Shown here: positions 32,632 through 41,255 of the stretch, piece after piece
Layout: each line of letters starts with the position of its first letter
Position numbering within the stretch: the stretch's first letter is position 1
Source of the DNA: Croceibacterium mercuriale
GTDB taxonomy: Bacteria > Pseudomonadota > Alphaproteobacteria > Sphingomonadales > Sphingomonadaceae
Length of the DNA stretch: 64,000 nucleotides
NCBI RefSeq assembly: GCF_000802385.1
Contig: NZ_JTDN01000002.1
Coordinates: forward strand, 62,001-126,000
Reading direction: 5' to 3'
The notes under the pieces: model-generated
What the model saw: the letters and a program-made list of their open reading frames with translations, nothing else
Databases searched by the model: none
Told to the model about the DNA's origin: nothing
Translations under genes and position numbers: made by a program

Positions 32632-33633
32632 TTACGGCAGCGGCACGCCCATGCGGCCCAGATCACCCAGGCCGATCGTGCCGCTGGCCATGTCGAGCAT
32701 GCGGTCGAGGCTGCGCTTCGCCTTGATCCGCAGGCCTTCCTCGATCTCCACCCGCGGCGTCAGGTCGCGCAGGCAGAGGTAGAGCTTCTCCAGATTGTTG
32801 AGCGCCATGTAGGGGCAGATGTTGCAGTTGCAGTTGCCGTCCGCCCCCGGCGCGCCGATGAAGGTCTTGTGCGGCAGCGCCTTCTGCATCTGGTGGATGA
32901 TGTGCGGCTCCGTCGCCACGATCAGCGTGTCGCCGGCGAAGGTCTTGGCATATTGCAGGATCGCACTGGTCGAACCCACGATGTCGGCATGGTCGACGAT
33001 GTGCGGCGGACATTCCGGGTGTGCCGCGACGGGCGCGTCCGGGTGCTGCTCCTTCAGCTTCAGCAGCTCCCGCTCGCTGAAGGCCTCGTGCACGATGCAC
33101 ACACCCGGCCACAGCAGCATCTCGCGGTCGAACTTGCGGTTGAGGTATCCGCCCAGGTGCCGGTCGGGCCCGAAGATCACCGGCTGGTCACGCGGGATCT
33201 GCGACAGGATCGTCTCCGCACTGGAAGAGGTGACGATGATGTCGGACAGCGCCTTCACCTCTGTCGAGCAGTTGATGTAGGTCAGCGCGATGTGGTCCGG
33301 ATGCTGCGCGCGGAAGGCGGCGAACTTTTCCGGCGGACAGGAATCCTCCAGGCTGCAGCCGGCTTCCATGTCGGGCAGTACCACGATCTTGTCGGGGGAT
33401 AGGATCTTGGCGGTTTCCGCCATGAACTTGACCCCGCAGAATGCGATCACCTCGGCATCGGTGTCCGCCGCCTTGCGGCTCAGCTCCAGCGAATCGCCGA
33501 CGAAATCGGCCAGGTCCTGCAGCTCCGGCTTCTGGTAGTAATGCGCCAGGATCACGGCGTTGCGCTCCTTGCGCAGGCGGTCGATCTCGGCGCGCAAATC
33601 GGTGCCGGTGGGCATGGGGGTCAGGAGGCTCAT
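32632..33633 (-). CDS. nadA: Quinolinate synthase A
   Basis: [4Fe-4S] enzyme that condenses iminoaspartate with dihydroxyacetone phosphate to quinolinate in NAD synthesis. The three cluster cysteines are in DMEAGCSLEDSC, AAHPECPPH and NCNCNICPYM. ILAHYYQKPELQDLADFVGDSL near the N-terminus and NCSTEVKALSD are typical. At 333 residues it has the usual length. nadB and nadC are not adjacent, unlike in many proteobacteria. Confidence 0.97.
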   Translation of the reverse strand: MSLLTPMPTGTDLRAEIDRLRKERNAVILAHYYQKPELQDLADFVGDSLELSRKAADTDAEVIAFCGVKFMAETAKILSPDKIVVLPDMEAGCSLEDSCPPEKFAAFRAQHPDHIALTYINCSTEVKALSDIIVTSSSAETILSQIPRDQPVIFGPDRHLGGYLNRKFDREMLLWPGVCIVHEAFSERELLKLKEQHPDAPVAAHPECPPHIVDHADIVGSTSAILQYAKTFAGDTLIVATEPHIIHQMQKALPHKTFIGAPGADGNCNCNICPYMALNNLEKLYLCLRDLTPRVEIEEGLRIKAKRSLDRMLDMASGTIGLGDLGRMGVPLP

Positions 33634-33684
33634 GCCCGGCAGATAGGGTGCGCGGGCACGGGCGGCAATGCGGCTTGGCCGTGC

Positions 33685-34476
33685 TCAGGGCGCGACGGGG
33701 AACGGCGGCGGCGGATAGTCGTCCGCGGCCATCGCCGCGCCGGGCGTGCCGGCGGTCACCTGCGCGTGCAGGCCGGCGGCCCATGCGCTGCGGCCGATCG
33801 TCACGACACCCAGCTGCATCAGCATCAGCGCCACCAGGCCGACCAGCCATGCGGGATGCACCCGCCCCCGCCTGATCCGGTCGCGCGCCGCGCCGATCAG
33901 GGGAAAGGCGATCATCGCCACGAAGATCGCCCAGACCATCGAATACATGAACAGGGGTGCGGGCAGCAGGCGACCGAAGGCAGGCCCCATGATCGCGGCC
34001 ATGGCGCACAGGATCAGCCGGGGATGCCACAGCCGGTCGCGCCGCCGCACGAAGCCGGCGATCAGCAGGCCGGCGAACACCAGCACGCTCAGCGGGTTGA
34101 GCACCAGGAACTGCGCCGGCGTGAAGAAGAACGGCACGAAGCCACGCTGCACCGAGAAGATCGTCGTCGTCGTGCCGACCACCACCATCACCAGCGCCCA
34201 GCCCACCGCCAGCCAGCCGAGCGGCCGGTGCAGCGTCACGCGCCCGCTCGCCGCCAGCCAGGCCTGCGTCACGAACAGCACCACCCAGCCCATGAACAGC
34301 ACCGCATGGGCATGGATGTATAGCGGTGCGCGGAAGCTGGACATGCCCATCGCCGCGAAGAACGAGAAGGCGGTGACGTTGATCGCGGCCATGGCGATGG
34401 CCATGCCCAGGAAGAAGGATGTATCTGTCGCCCAGGCAGGGCGCCGGTGCACGGGATCGGATGACAGGGTAGCCAT
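33685..34476 (-). CDS. Multi-pass membrane protein of unknown function
   Basis: A 263-residue hydrophobic protein with about seven predicted helices. Histidines cluster in helices in Y-I-H-A-H-A-V-L-F-M-G-W and L-H-R-P-L-G-W, which recalls small membrane proteins that bind haem or quinone, but no named family is recognised. The C-terminus is proline-rich (DDYPPPPFPVAP). The start at 34476 gives MATLSSDPVHRRPAW; the frame continues for 19 codons upstream. Neighbours on the same strand are nadA and a DUF4230 gene, with no tight coupling. Confidence 0.75.
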   Translation of the reverse strand: MATLSSDPVHRRPAWATDTSFFLGMAIAMAAINVTAFSFFAAMGMSSFRAPLYIHAHAVLFMGWVVLFVTQAWLAASGRVTLHRPLGWLAVGWALVMVVVGTTTTIFSVQRGFVPFFFTPAQFLVLNPLSVLVFAGLLIAGFVRRRDRLWHPRLILCAMAAIMGPAFGRLLPAPLFMYSMVWAIFVAMIAFPLIGAARDRIRRGRVHPAWLVGLVALMLMQLGVVTIGRSAWAAGLHAQVTAGTPGAAMAADDYPPPPFPVAP

Positions 34477-34589
34477 GGTCGCATCCTTGCCAGAGAGTGA
34501 CAGTGTGCGACCGGTGCGCGTCCATCCCCCCACAGGCAGCGCGCTTCCGGCAGGTATGCTACAGCATTGTTCGCAGTCTCACCAGTGGC

Positions 34590-35315
34590 TCAGTTGGCGG
34601 GCGCGGGGGCTGCCGGAGCCGGGGCTGGTGCCGGGGCTTCGCCGTCGAACCGGACGTTCACCGTGACATTGCCGAAGCCGGCGACCTGCAGCGGGATGGC
34701 CAGGTTCTGGCGGATGGCATCCTTGGCGGCACCGCGGGCCAGGGTCAGCAGCACCGGATTGGCCGCCTGCTCCACCGCCTGCCGTTCGGCGAGGGCGGTG
34801 TTCTTGCGGGTGAGTTCATCCTGCGCGGTGCGGGTGATCCACAGCCCTTCGCGCAGATATTGCGCGCGGCCCTCGTCAAGGTTGGGCCGGCCGATGGTCA
34901 GCGCGGGCAGCTGCACGTCCAGCGTGTCGCTGGCGTCGTTCCAGCTCATGCGCTTGCGGTCCATGGCGGACAGGTCCAGCGTGTAGTCGACCCGTGCCGG
35001 GATCACCGCCACTTGCCGGCTGCGCAGCGCGCCGAACAGGCGGCTGTCCTCGCTCGCCACCACGGGCGAGAGTTGGGCGGAGAACACGGTCAGCCGGTTC
35101 TGCTTCTCAAACGCGACCAGGCTGGTGGCCAGGGGATCGCCATTGTCCTGCGGCCCGAAGGCGCGCCAGCCCAGCCACACTGCCAGCGCCAGCACCATGA
35201 TGAACAGCAGCCACGGCAGGGCCTGCACTCGCGCCAGCGAGTGCTGCCGCTGAACAGGCGGGTGAAGGTCCGCGCCTGAGCGCGTGGCGGTATCCGTTAG
35301 GGGGCGATGATCCAT
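34590..35315 (-). CDS. DUF4230 membrane-anchored protein
   Basis: A 241-residue protein with one membrane helix (LPWLLFIMVLALAVWLGW) near residue 40 and a periplasmic DUF4230 domain (LSPVVASEDSRLFGALRSRQVAVIPARVDYTLDLS). The C-terminus is a low-complexity Ala/Pro tail. Function unknown for the family. Its start overlaps the end of the metallo-beta-lactamase gene by about 19 bp, so both are likely in one transcript. Confidence 0.82.
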   Translation of the reverse strand: MDHRPLTDTATRSGADLHPPVQRQHSLARVQALPWLLFIMVLALAVWLGWRAFGPQDNGDPLATSLVAFEKQNRLTVFSAQLSPVVASEDSRLFGALRSRQVAVIPARVDYTLDLSAMDRKRMSWNDASDTLDVQLPALTIGRPNLDEGRAQYLREGLWITRTAQDELTRKNTALAERQAVEQAANPVLLTLARGAAKDAIRQNLAIPLQVAGFGNVTVNVRFDGEAPAPAPAPAAPAPAN

Positions 35316-36169
35316 GATGGTCCTGAACGGCCCACCAGCCCGCGCCGTTCCAGATCGACGAGATGCGCCCACACCGATTGCTGCGCGGCCCCGATCAGGG
35401 CGGGCGCGAGGCCGCGATACATCTGTTCCACCAGCGCCGGCAGCTCGGCCGTATCCTCCGCCAGCAGCCGCAGGATCTGCGCCTCCCGCTGCCGGCGATG
35501 GCCGATCATGCCGCGCACCAGCTGGCGCGGCCGGGTCACCGCCGGGCCGTGGGCGGGATAGTAGATGCGATCCTCCCGATCGTGCAGACGTTCCAGGCTG
35601 GCGAGGTAATCGGCCATGTCACCGTCGGGCGGGGCGACGACGCTGGTGGCCCAGCCCATCACATGGTCGCCGGTGAACAGGATGCCCGTGCCCTCCAGCG
35701 CGAAGCACAAATGGTTTGAGGCATGGCCGGGCGTGGCGATCGCCGTCAGCGTCCAGCCTGGGCCGGCCAGCGCCTCCCCGTCCGCCAGCACGCGATCGGG
35801 CGTGTAGTCGAGGTCGAACGGCGCATCCGTCACCGCGTCCCCGCCGCTGGTACGCAGGGGCGCGCAGCCGATCACCGGCGCACCCGTTGCAGCGGCGAGC
35901 GGCGCGGCGGCCGGCGAATGGTCGCGGTGCGTGTGGGTGCAGAGGATCGCCACCACCGGGGCCGGGCCGATGGCGCGCAGCAGCGCATCAAGATGGGCCG
36001 CATCGTCGGGTCCCGGATCGATCACCGCCAGTCCGCGCCCGTCACCCACCAGGAAGGTCTGCGTGCCGGTATAGGTCCAGGCGGAACCGTTGGGGGCCAG
36101 CACGCGGCGCACCAGCGGCTCCACCTGCTCGACCAGGCCGACGGGCCAGGGCTTCGGGAGCAGCGCCAT
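35297..36169 (-). CDS. Metallo-beta-lactamase-fold hydrolase (LACTB2-like)
   Basis: A 290-residue protein with the MBL zinc motif THTHRDHSPAA (HxHxDH), further ligands in TPGHASNHLCF and FTGDHVMGW, and YYPAHGP. The C-terminal part, EAQILRLLAE...LVDLERRGLVGRSG, is the winged-helix domain found in LACTB2-type MBL proteins, which include endoribonucleases and thioesterases. Which activity applies is not clear. Its ATG overlaps the DUF465 stop by one base. Confidence 0.87.
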   Translation of the reverse strand: MALLPKPWPVGLVEQVEPLVRRVLAPNGSAWTYTGTQTFLVGDGRGLAVIDPGPDDAAHLDALLRAIGPAPVVAILCTHTHRDHSPAAAPLAAATGAPVIGCAPLRTSGGDAVTDAPFDLDYTPDRVLADGEALAGPGWTLTAIATPGHASNHLCFALEGTGILFTGDHVMGWATSVVAPPDGDMADYLASLERLHDREDRIYYPAHGPAVTRPRQLVRGMIGHRRQREAQILRLLAEDTAELPALVEQMYRGLAPALIGAAQQSVWAHLVDLERRGLVGRSGPSWIIAP

Positions 36170-36363
36170 CAGGCGATGATGTCGGGGATCAGGTAATCGT
36201 CGATGATCGCGATCTGGTCGCGCAGCTTCAGCTTCTTGCGCTTAAGCCGGGCGATCTGCAGCTGATCGCCGCCGGTGCTGCTCAGCGCGTCGATCGCCGC
36301 ATCCAGGTCGCGATGCTCGATCTTCAGCGCCACCAGCCTGCGCTGCAATTCCTCCTCGTTCAC
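36169..36363 (-). CDS. DUF465 (YdcH/SlyX-like) small coiled-coil protein
   Basis: A 64-residue helical protein: NEEELQRRLVALKIEHRDLDAAI, then LQIARLKRKKLKLRDQIAIIDDYLIPDIIA, matching the DUF465 pattern L-x6-H-x2-L-(D/E) and LK-K-x-K-L-x-L-(K/R)D. A GTG start at 36363 is chosen because AAGGGA lies seven bases upstream; earlier ATGs at 36393 and 36426 lack such a site. Function unknown. A second DUF465 gene is divergent, about 190 bp away. Confidence 0.85.
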   Translation of the reverse strand: MNEEELQRRLVALKIEHRDLDAAIDALSSTGGDQLQIARLKRKKLKLRDQIAIIDDYLIPDIIA

Positions 36364-36554
36364 CGCAGTCCCTTCATCGCGCCCGCGCGGCATGGTCCGT
36401 CCCGACCCACGGCCATTCTGCCGCACAGCCGGTTTGCCGCCCTACGATTATTGTGTTTTGATGACAATCGCGCGGCTGGGATGTTGCAGTCCTGAGTCGC
36501 GCCGCCATCGGGGCCCCCTGCCCATGGCGTTCAACAGCGAAAGGAGAACCCTTG

Positions 36555-36710
36555 ATGGAATCTTCGCACGTCATCGCACTACAGGCCAAGCATGACGGGT
36601 TGGAGCAGCAGCTCCATGCCGAGATGAACCGCCCCGAACCCGACAGCGCGATGATCCAGACGCTGAAGCGGCAGAAGCTGAAGATCAAGGAAGCCATCGC
36701 GCATTCATGA
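36555..36710 (+). CDS. Second DUF465 small protein
   Basis: A 51-residue protein, MESSHVIALQAKHDGLEQQL at the start and MIQTLKRQKLKIKEAIAHS at the end, with the DUF465 H-x2-L-E and LK-x-x-K-L-K-I-K-E pattern. AAGGAG lies eight bases before the ATG at 36555, a strong ribosome site. It is divergent from the other DUF465 gene; the product is shorter and lacks the DDYLIPD tail. Such proteins are often paired in alphaproteobacteria; the role is not known. Confidence 0.88.
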   Translation: MESSHVIALQAKHDGLEQQLHAEMNRPEPDSAMIQTLKRQKLKIKEAIAHS

Positions 36711-36922
36711 TCGTACCCCCGCCGAACTGAAAGGCACGCTGCCTTCCGCGACGGCGCAGGCGCCCGGTCGACCGAACCGGCCCGGCACCATCGCGGAGGG
36801 CCACTCCCCGCCGGGCTGCCCGGCCCGAACTTAGCCAGCAAAGTAGTGGCGTAAACTTTCCTGGCTCTGCCGGGGCCCCGCAACATTCCCAAAGCGTGCG
36901 GGATCGTTTAGGCCGATCCACG

Positions 36923-39196
36923 ATGACAGCTACAGCCGCCGCCCGCACGATCCTGACCCGGCTGCACGAGCTGATGGCGTCGCGCCTGCACGCCCAGGGC
37001 AAGCTGAACCAGGTGGTCGACATCATCGGCGACTCGCTGGATAGCGAAGTCTGCTCGATCTACCTGCTGCGCGAAGGCATGCTGGAGCTGTTCGCCACCC
37101 GCGGCCTGAACCAGAGCGCGGTGCATGTGACCCGGCTGGGCATCGGCGAGGGGCTGACGGGCACCATCGCCCAGAACACGCAGACGCTGAACCTGGCGGA
37201 GGCCGCCACCCACCCCGAATTCCAGTATGTGCCGGAAACGGGCGAGGAGAAGTTCCACTCCTTCGCCGGCGTGCCGATCGTGCGGCGCGAACGGGCGATC
37301 GGCGTGCTGACGGTGCAGCATGTGGAGCCGCGCCGCTATGTCGAGGTGGAGATCGAGGCGCTGCAGACCGTCGCCATGGTGCTGGCGGAACTGATCACCA
37401 ATGCCGGTCTGGTGGACGAGGAAAGCCTGGGCGGGCGATCGGCGGCGCAGGTCGGCCAGGAAGTGCTGACCGGGCTGCAGCTGGTAAAGGGGCTGGGCTG
37501 CGGCCAGGCGGTATTCCATCAGCCGCGCATCGTGATCGAACAGACGGTGGCCGACGACACGGAGGCCGAACGGCACCGCGTCTACCAGGCGTTCGACAAG
37601 ATGCGCGAGCAGATCGACCAGATGGCCACCCATGCCGAGTTCGGCGTGGGAGAGGAGCACTGGCATGTCCTCGAAACCTACAAGATGTTCGCCTATGACG
37701 AAGGCTGGAGCCGACGCATCAACGAGGCGATCGACAACGGCCTGACGGCGGAGGCCGCGATCGAGCGGGTGCAGCAGCGCACCCGGCAGCGCATGCGCGA
37801 GATCCGCGATCCCCTGCTGGCCGAACGGATGCACGATCTGGAGGATCTGGCGAACCGGCTGCTGCGCATCGTGTCCGGCCAGCTGGGCACCGCGGCGCGC
37901 ACGGGCCTGCGGCAGGACACGATCCTGATCGCCAAGAACCTGGGCCCGGCGGAGCTGCTGGAATATGACAAGCGTCGCCTGAAGGGCGTGGTGCTGGAGG
38001 AAGGATCGCTGACCGCCCACGTGGTGATCGTGGCGCGCGCCATGGGCGTGCCGGTGATCGGCCGTGTGCGCAATGCCCGCGCGCTGATGCGCGATGGCGA
38101 CCAGCTGCTGCTGGATGGCGACAGCGCGCAGGTGATCATCCGCCCCGGACCCGCCGCGCTGGAAGGGTTCGAGGCGCGCCTCGCCCGCAGCCGGGAAAAG
38201 CAGGCCGCCTATGCCGCCCAGCGGGACGTCGAACCGATCAGCCGGGATGGCCAGCGGATCGAGGTGATGATGAATGCCGGCCTAGTGGACGACACCCCCA
38301 TGCTGGGCCTGACGGGCGCCGACGGCATCGGCCTGTTCCGCACCGAGTTCCAGTTCATGGTGGCCGACACCCTGCCCTCGCGCGAGCGGCAGACGCGGCT
38401 GTATCGCGACGTGCTGGAAGGCGCAGGACACCGCCCGGTGATCTTCCGCACGGTGGATATCGGCGGCGACAAGGTGCTGCCCTATCTGCGCGACGCGGAA
38501 CGCGGCGCGGCGGAGGAGAACCCGGCGATGGGCTGGCGCGCGCTGCGCCTGGCGCTGGAACGCAACGGGCTGCTGAAGGTGCAGGCCCGCGCCCTGCTGG
38601 AAGCCGCCGCCGGGCGATCCTTGCAGGTCATGTTCCCGATGGTTTCGGAACCGTGGGAGTTCGACGCGGCAAAGGCGGTGTTCGAACAGCAGATCGCGCA
38701 TTTCAGGCGCCATCGCCACCGCCTGCCAGACGAGATCCTGTATGGCGTGATGCTGGAAGTGCCCTCGCTGGCCGAAACGCTGGACACGCTGCTGCCACGC
38801 CTCAGCTTCGTGTCGATCGGCACCAACGACCTGACGCAGTTCCTGTTCGCCGCCGACCGGGCCGATCCGCGCCTTGCCGAACGGTATGACTGGCTGAGCC
38901 CCGCCATCCTGCGTTTCCTGCAGCGTGTCGTGGGCACCGTGCGCGGCAGCCCGGTGCGGCTGGGCGTATGCGGCGAGATGGGCGGCCGCCGGCTGGAGGC
39001 GCTGGCCCTGCTGGCACTCGGCATCAGGCGCCTGTCGATAACGCCGGCCGCGGTTGGCCCGATCAAGGAGCTGGTCCGCCGGATCGATCTGGCCGAAGCG
39101 GGCGAGGCCATGCAGGGCTGGCTGGCCGCACCGCCCGCCGACCTGCGCGGCGTGATGGCCCGGTGGGCCGAGGAACGCGGCATCGAGGTCGATTGA
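36923..39196 (+). CDS. ptsP: Phosphoenolpyruvate-protein phosphotransferase EI-Ntr
   Basis: First kinase of the nitrogen PTS: autophosphorylates from PEP and passes phosphate to NPr. Residues 1-165 form a GAF domain (VCSIYLLREGMLELFATRGL, HSFAGVPIVRRERAIGVLTVQH). The PEP-utiliser N-terminal domain and swivelling domain follow, with the phospho-His in GSLTAHVVIVARAMGVPVIG. The C-terminal TIM barrel has GIGLFRTEFQFM, RTVDIGGDKVLPYL, EVPSLAETLDTLLPR and SIGTNDLTQFLFAADR with the catalytic Cys in RLGVCGEMGG. Length of 757 residues is usual. The ATG at 36923 is chosen over one 9 codons earlier. NPr and EIIA-Ntr genes are not in the window. Confidence 0.96.
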   Translation: MTATAAARTILTRLHELMASRLHAQGKLNQVVDIIGDSLDSEVCSIYLLREGMLELFATRGLNQSAVHVTRLGIGEGLTGTIAQNTQTLNLAEAATHPEFQYVPETGEEKFHSFAGVPIVRRERAIGVLTVQHVEPRRYVEVEIEALQTVAMVLAELITNAGLVDEESLGGRSAAQVGQEVLTGLQLVKGLGCGQAVFHQPRIVIEQTVADDTEAERHRVYQAFDKMREQIDQMATHAEFGVGEEHWHVLETYKMFAYDEGWSRRINEAIDNGLTAEAAIERVQQRTRQRMREIRDPLLAERMHDLEDLANRLLRIVSGQLGTAARTGLRQDTILIAKNLGPAELLEYDKRRLKGVVLEEGSLTAHVVIVARAMGVPVIGRVRNARALMRDGDQLLLDGDSAQVIIRPGPAALEGFEARLARSREKQAAYAAQRDVEPISRDGQRIEVMMNAGLVDDTPMLGLTGADGIGLFRTEFQFMVADTLPSRERQTRLYRDVLEGAGHRPVIFRTVDIGGDKVLPYLRDAERGAAEENPAMGWRALRLALERNGLLKVQARALLEAAAGRSLQVMFPMVSEPWEFDAAKAVFEQQIAHFRRHRHRLPDEILYGVMLEVPSLAETLDTLLPRLSFVSIGTNDLTQFLFAADRADPRLAERYDWLSPAILRFLQRVVGTVRGSPVRLGVCGEMGGRRLEALALLALGIRRLSITPAAVGPIKELVRRIDLAEAGEAMQGWLAAPPADLRGVMARWAEERGIEVD

Positions 39197-39326
39197 CGAC
39201 AGGCATTAACACGGGCAGCGCCGCCTTGCGGCTTGACTTGCACCGGCTGTTTTCGTCACTTGCCGGCGCAGGCAGCAACCGGACGGACCATAACCGTCCG
39301 CATCCAGGATCGGGAATGATGTGGCG

Positions 39327-40226
39327 ATGAACGAACAGCCGGAAGGCACCGCAACCGGCGGCGTCGGGCCCGAGCTGCGCGCGGGACGCGAGGCGCGCGG
39401 GCTGTCGCTGGAACAGGTGGCCACCGAAACCCGCATCCCGCAGCGGCATCTGGTCACGATCGAAAGCGGCGCCTTCAACACCCTGCCGGGCAGGACCTAT
39501 GCCACCGGCTTCGCGCGCTCCTATGCCAAGCTGCTGGGCCTGGACCCGGACATCATCGCGGATCGCGTGCGAGCCGAGATGATCGAGGCGCGCGAACAGG
39601 ACGGCGCACCGTCCTTCGAACCCGGCGATCCGGCGCGCGTGCCCAGCCGCGGGCTGGCCTGGCTGGCGCTGGCGGCGGTGGTGCTGCTGCTGCTGGGCGG
39701 GTTCTTCTTCATGCGCACCCTGTTCGCCCCGGCGGCCGAGCTGCCCAGCCTGGTGGAACAGCAGCAGCGGGAAGACGCCGCCCGCCAGGCTGCGCTGGCC
39801 CGGCAGCAGGCAACCGCGCCCGGTGGCCAGCCGGCCGCCGCCGCGCCGGCCGGCCCGGTCGTGTTCACCGCCCTGGAAGCGGGCGTGTGGGTCAAGTTCT
39901 ACGATGCCGGGGGGCGCCAGCTGATGCAGAAGCAGATGGCGCTGAACGAACAATACCAGGTACCGGCCGATGCGCAGGGGCCGCTGCTGTGGACCGGGCG
40001 GCCGGATGCGCTGCGCATCACCATCGGCGGGCGCGAAGTGCCCCGGCTGGCGGAGACGCAGGGCATCATGCGCGATGTGCCGATCACGGCGCAGGCGCTG
40101 CTCGCGCGCGGACAGCCTGCGGCAACGGCCACGCCCGGCGCCGCCGTGGCGCCGGCAGCAGGCGCCAGCCCGCCGGCCGGCTTCGTACCGTCCGCGGTCT
40201 CGTCGCGGCCAGCGGCAGCACAGTAA
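39327..40226 (+). CDS. RodZ-like helix-turn-helix/DUF4115 membrane protein
   Basis: A 299-residue bitopic protein. Residues 15-75 are a Cro/C1-type helix-turn-helix (LRAGREARGLSLEQVATETRI, RTYATGFARSYAKLLGLD), residues of about 112-132 a membrane helix (LAWLALAAVVLLLLGGFFFM), then an Ala/Gln-rich linker, and a DUF4115 domain (TALEAGVWVKFYDAGGRQLM, GPLLWTGRPDALRITIGG). This is the RodZ layout, linking MreB to the cell wall. ATG at 39327 is preferred to a GTG at 39321. It lies between ptsP and cpoB on the same strand. Confidence 0.9.
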   Translation: MNEQPEGTATGGVGPELRAGREARGLSLEQVATETRIPQRHLVTIESGAFNTLPGRTYATGFARSYAKLLGLDPDIIADRVRAEMIEAREQDGAPSFEPGDPARVPSRGLAWLALAAVVLLLLGGFFFMRTLFAPAAELPSLVEQQQREDAARQAALARQQATAPGGQPAAAAPAGPVVFTALEAGVWVKFYDAGGRQLMQKQMALNEQYQVPADAQGPLLWTGRPDALRITIGGREVPRLAETQGIMRDVPITAQALLARGQPAATATPGAAVAPAAGASPPAGFVPSAVSSRPAAAQ

Positions 40227-40301
40227 GGCGGCGACCGTTCAGCCGCCATTCGGCGGGGACGGCTATCAGCCGGGACACGATTGCAAGGGAAGGAATACAT
40301 C

Positions 40302-41255
40302 TTGGCGATGAACAGCCGCACACGGGCAGCGATCGTGCTGGCCCTGCTCGGCACGGCGCTGGTGCCTGCGGGCGCACAGGCGCAGGACGGCACCGACGCA
40401 CGCCTGCGGCGGCTCGAAAGCGAGCTGCGCGCGGTGCAGCGCGCCGTGTTCCCCGGTGGCGACGGACGCTACTTCACGCCGGAGGTCGATACGTCCACGC
40501 CGGCGCCGGGTGCCACGCCCGCCCCGGCCGGACCGGCGCCGACCGCCGTGACCGACATCCTGGTCCGGCTGGACGCGATGGAAACGCAGATGGCCCGCGT
40601 CACCGCCCGCAGCGAGGAAACCGCCTACCAGTTGCAGCAGCTGGAACAGCGGCTGCAGGCGATGGAGGCTGCCCCCGCCGCCACCGTGCCCGCCCCCGCC
40701 ATCGGCGTGATCCCGGCGCCCGGTGCAACCCCGCCCGCCAGCACCCCGACGCCGCCGCCCAGCGCCGCCGCCGCGCCGGCCTCGTCCGGCCAGACGCGGG
40801 CCGCCGCGCCCAGCCCGGAACGGGTGGCGGCGGTGCAGGCCATCGCCAAGCCGCAGACCGACGATGCCGGGGATGACGAATACAGCTACGGCTTCCGCCT
40901 GTGGCAGGCCGGCTTCTACCCGGAGGCGCAGCAGCAGCTGGCACTGTTCCTGCAGCGCTACCCCAGCCATGCCCGCACCAACTGGGGCCGCAACCTGCTG
41001 GGCCGCGCCTATCTCGACAATGGCCAGCCGCGTGAGGCGGCGACGCACTTCTTCGAGAACTACCAGGCGAACAAGCAGGCCGACCGGGCACCCGACAGCC
41101 TGCTCTATCTCGCCGAATCGATGATCGCGATCAACGACACCAACCGCGCCTGCATCGCGCTGGCGGAGTTCGGCGACGGCTATCCCGCCCTCGCCACCGG
41201 ACGCTTGAAGGAGCAGTATGACCGCAACCGCAGCCGGGTCCGCTGCAGCAGCTGA
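40302..41255 (+). CDS. cpoB: CpoB/YbgF-type periplasmic TPR protein
   Basis: Periplasmic coordinator of the Tol system and peptidoglycan synthesis during constriction. Signal peptide: MNSRTRAAIVLALLGTALVPAGAQAQ. An N-terminal coiled coil (ARLRRLESELRAVQRAVF; ETAYQLQQLEQRLQAME) mediates trimerisation, a long Pro/Ala linker follows, and the C-terminal part has TPR repeats (YSYGFRLWQAGFYPEAQQQL, WGRNLLGRAYLDNGQPREA). A TTG at 40302, seven bases after GGAAGGA, is taken as start; the ATG at 40308 is the alternative. tolB/pal are not adjacent. The 3' end overlaps tilS by 38 bp. Confidence 0.88.
   Translation: MAMNSRTRAAIVLALLGTALVPAGAQAQDGTDARLRRLESELRAVQRAVFPGGDGRYFTPEVDTSTPAPGATPAPAGPAPTAVTDILVRLDAMETQMARVTARSEETAYQLQQLEQRLQAMEAAPAATVPAPAIGVIPAPGATPPASTPTPPPSAAAAPASSGQTRAAAPSPERVAAVQAIAKPQTDDAGDDEYSYGFRLWQAGFYPEAQQQLALFLQRYPSHARTNWGRNLLGRAYLDNGQPREAATHFFENYQANKQADRAPDSLLYLAESMIAINDTNRACIALAEFGDGYPALATGRLKEQYDRNRSRVRCSS

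Noticed and set aside
37955-37975. ATATGACAA inside ptsP, resembling the pectin operator.
   Set aside because: It lies deep in coding sequence and the flanks do not match the 15-base context of sites 2 and 3.
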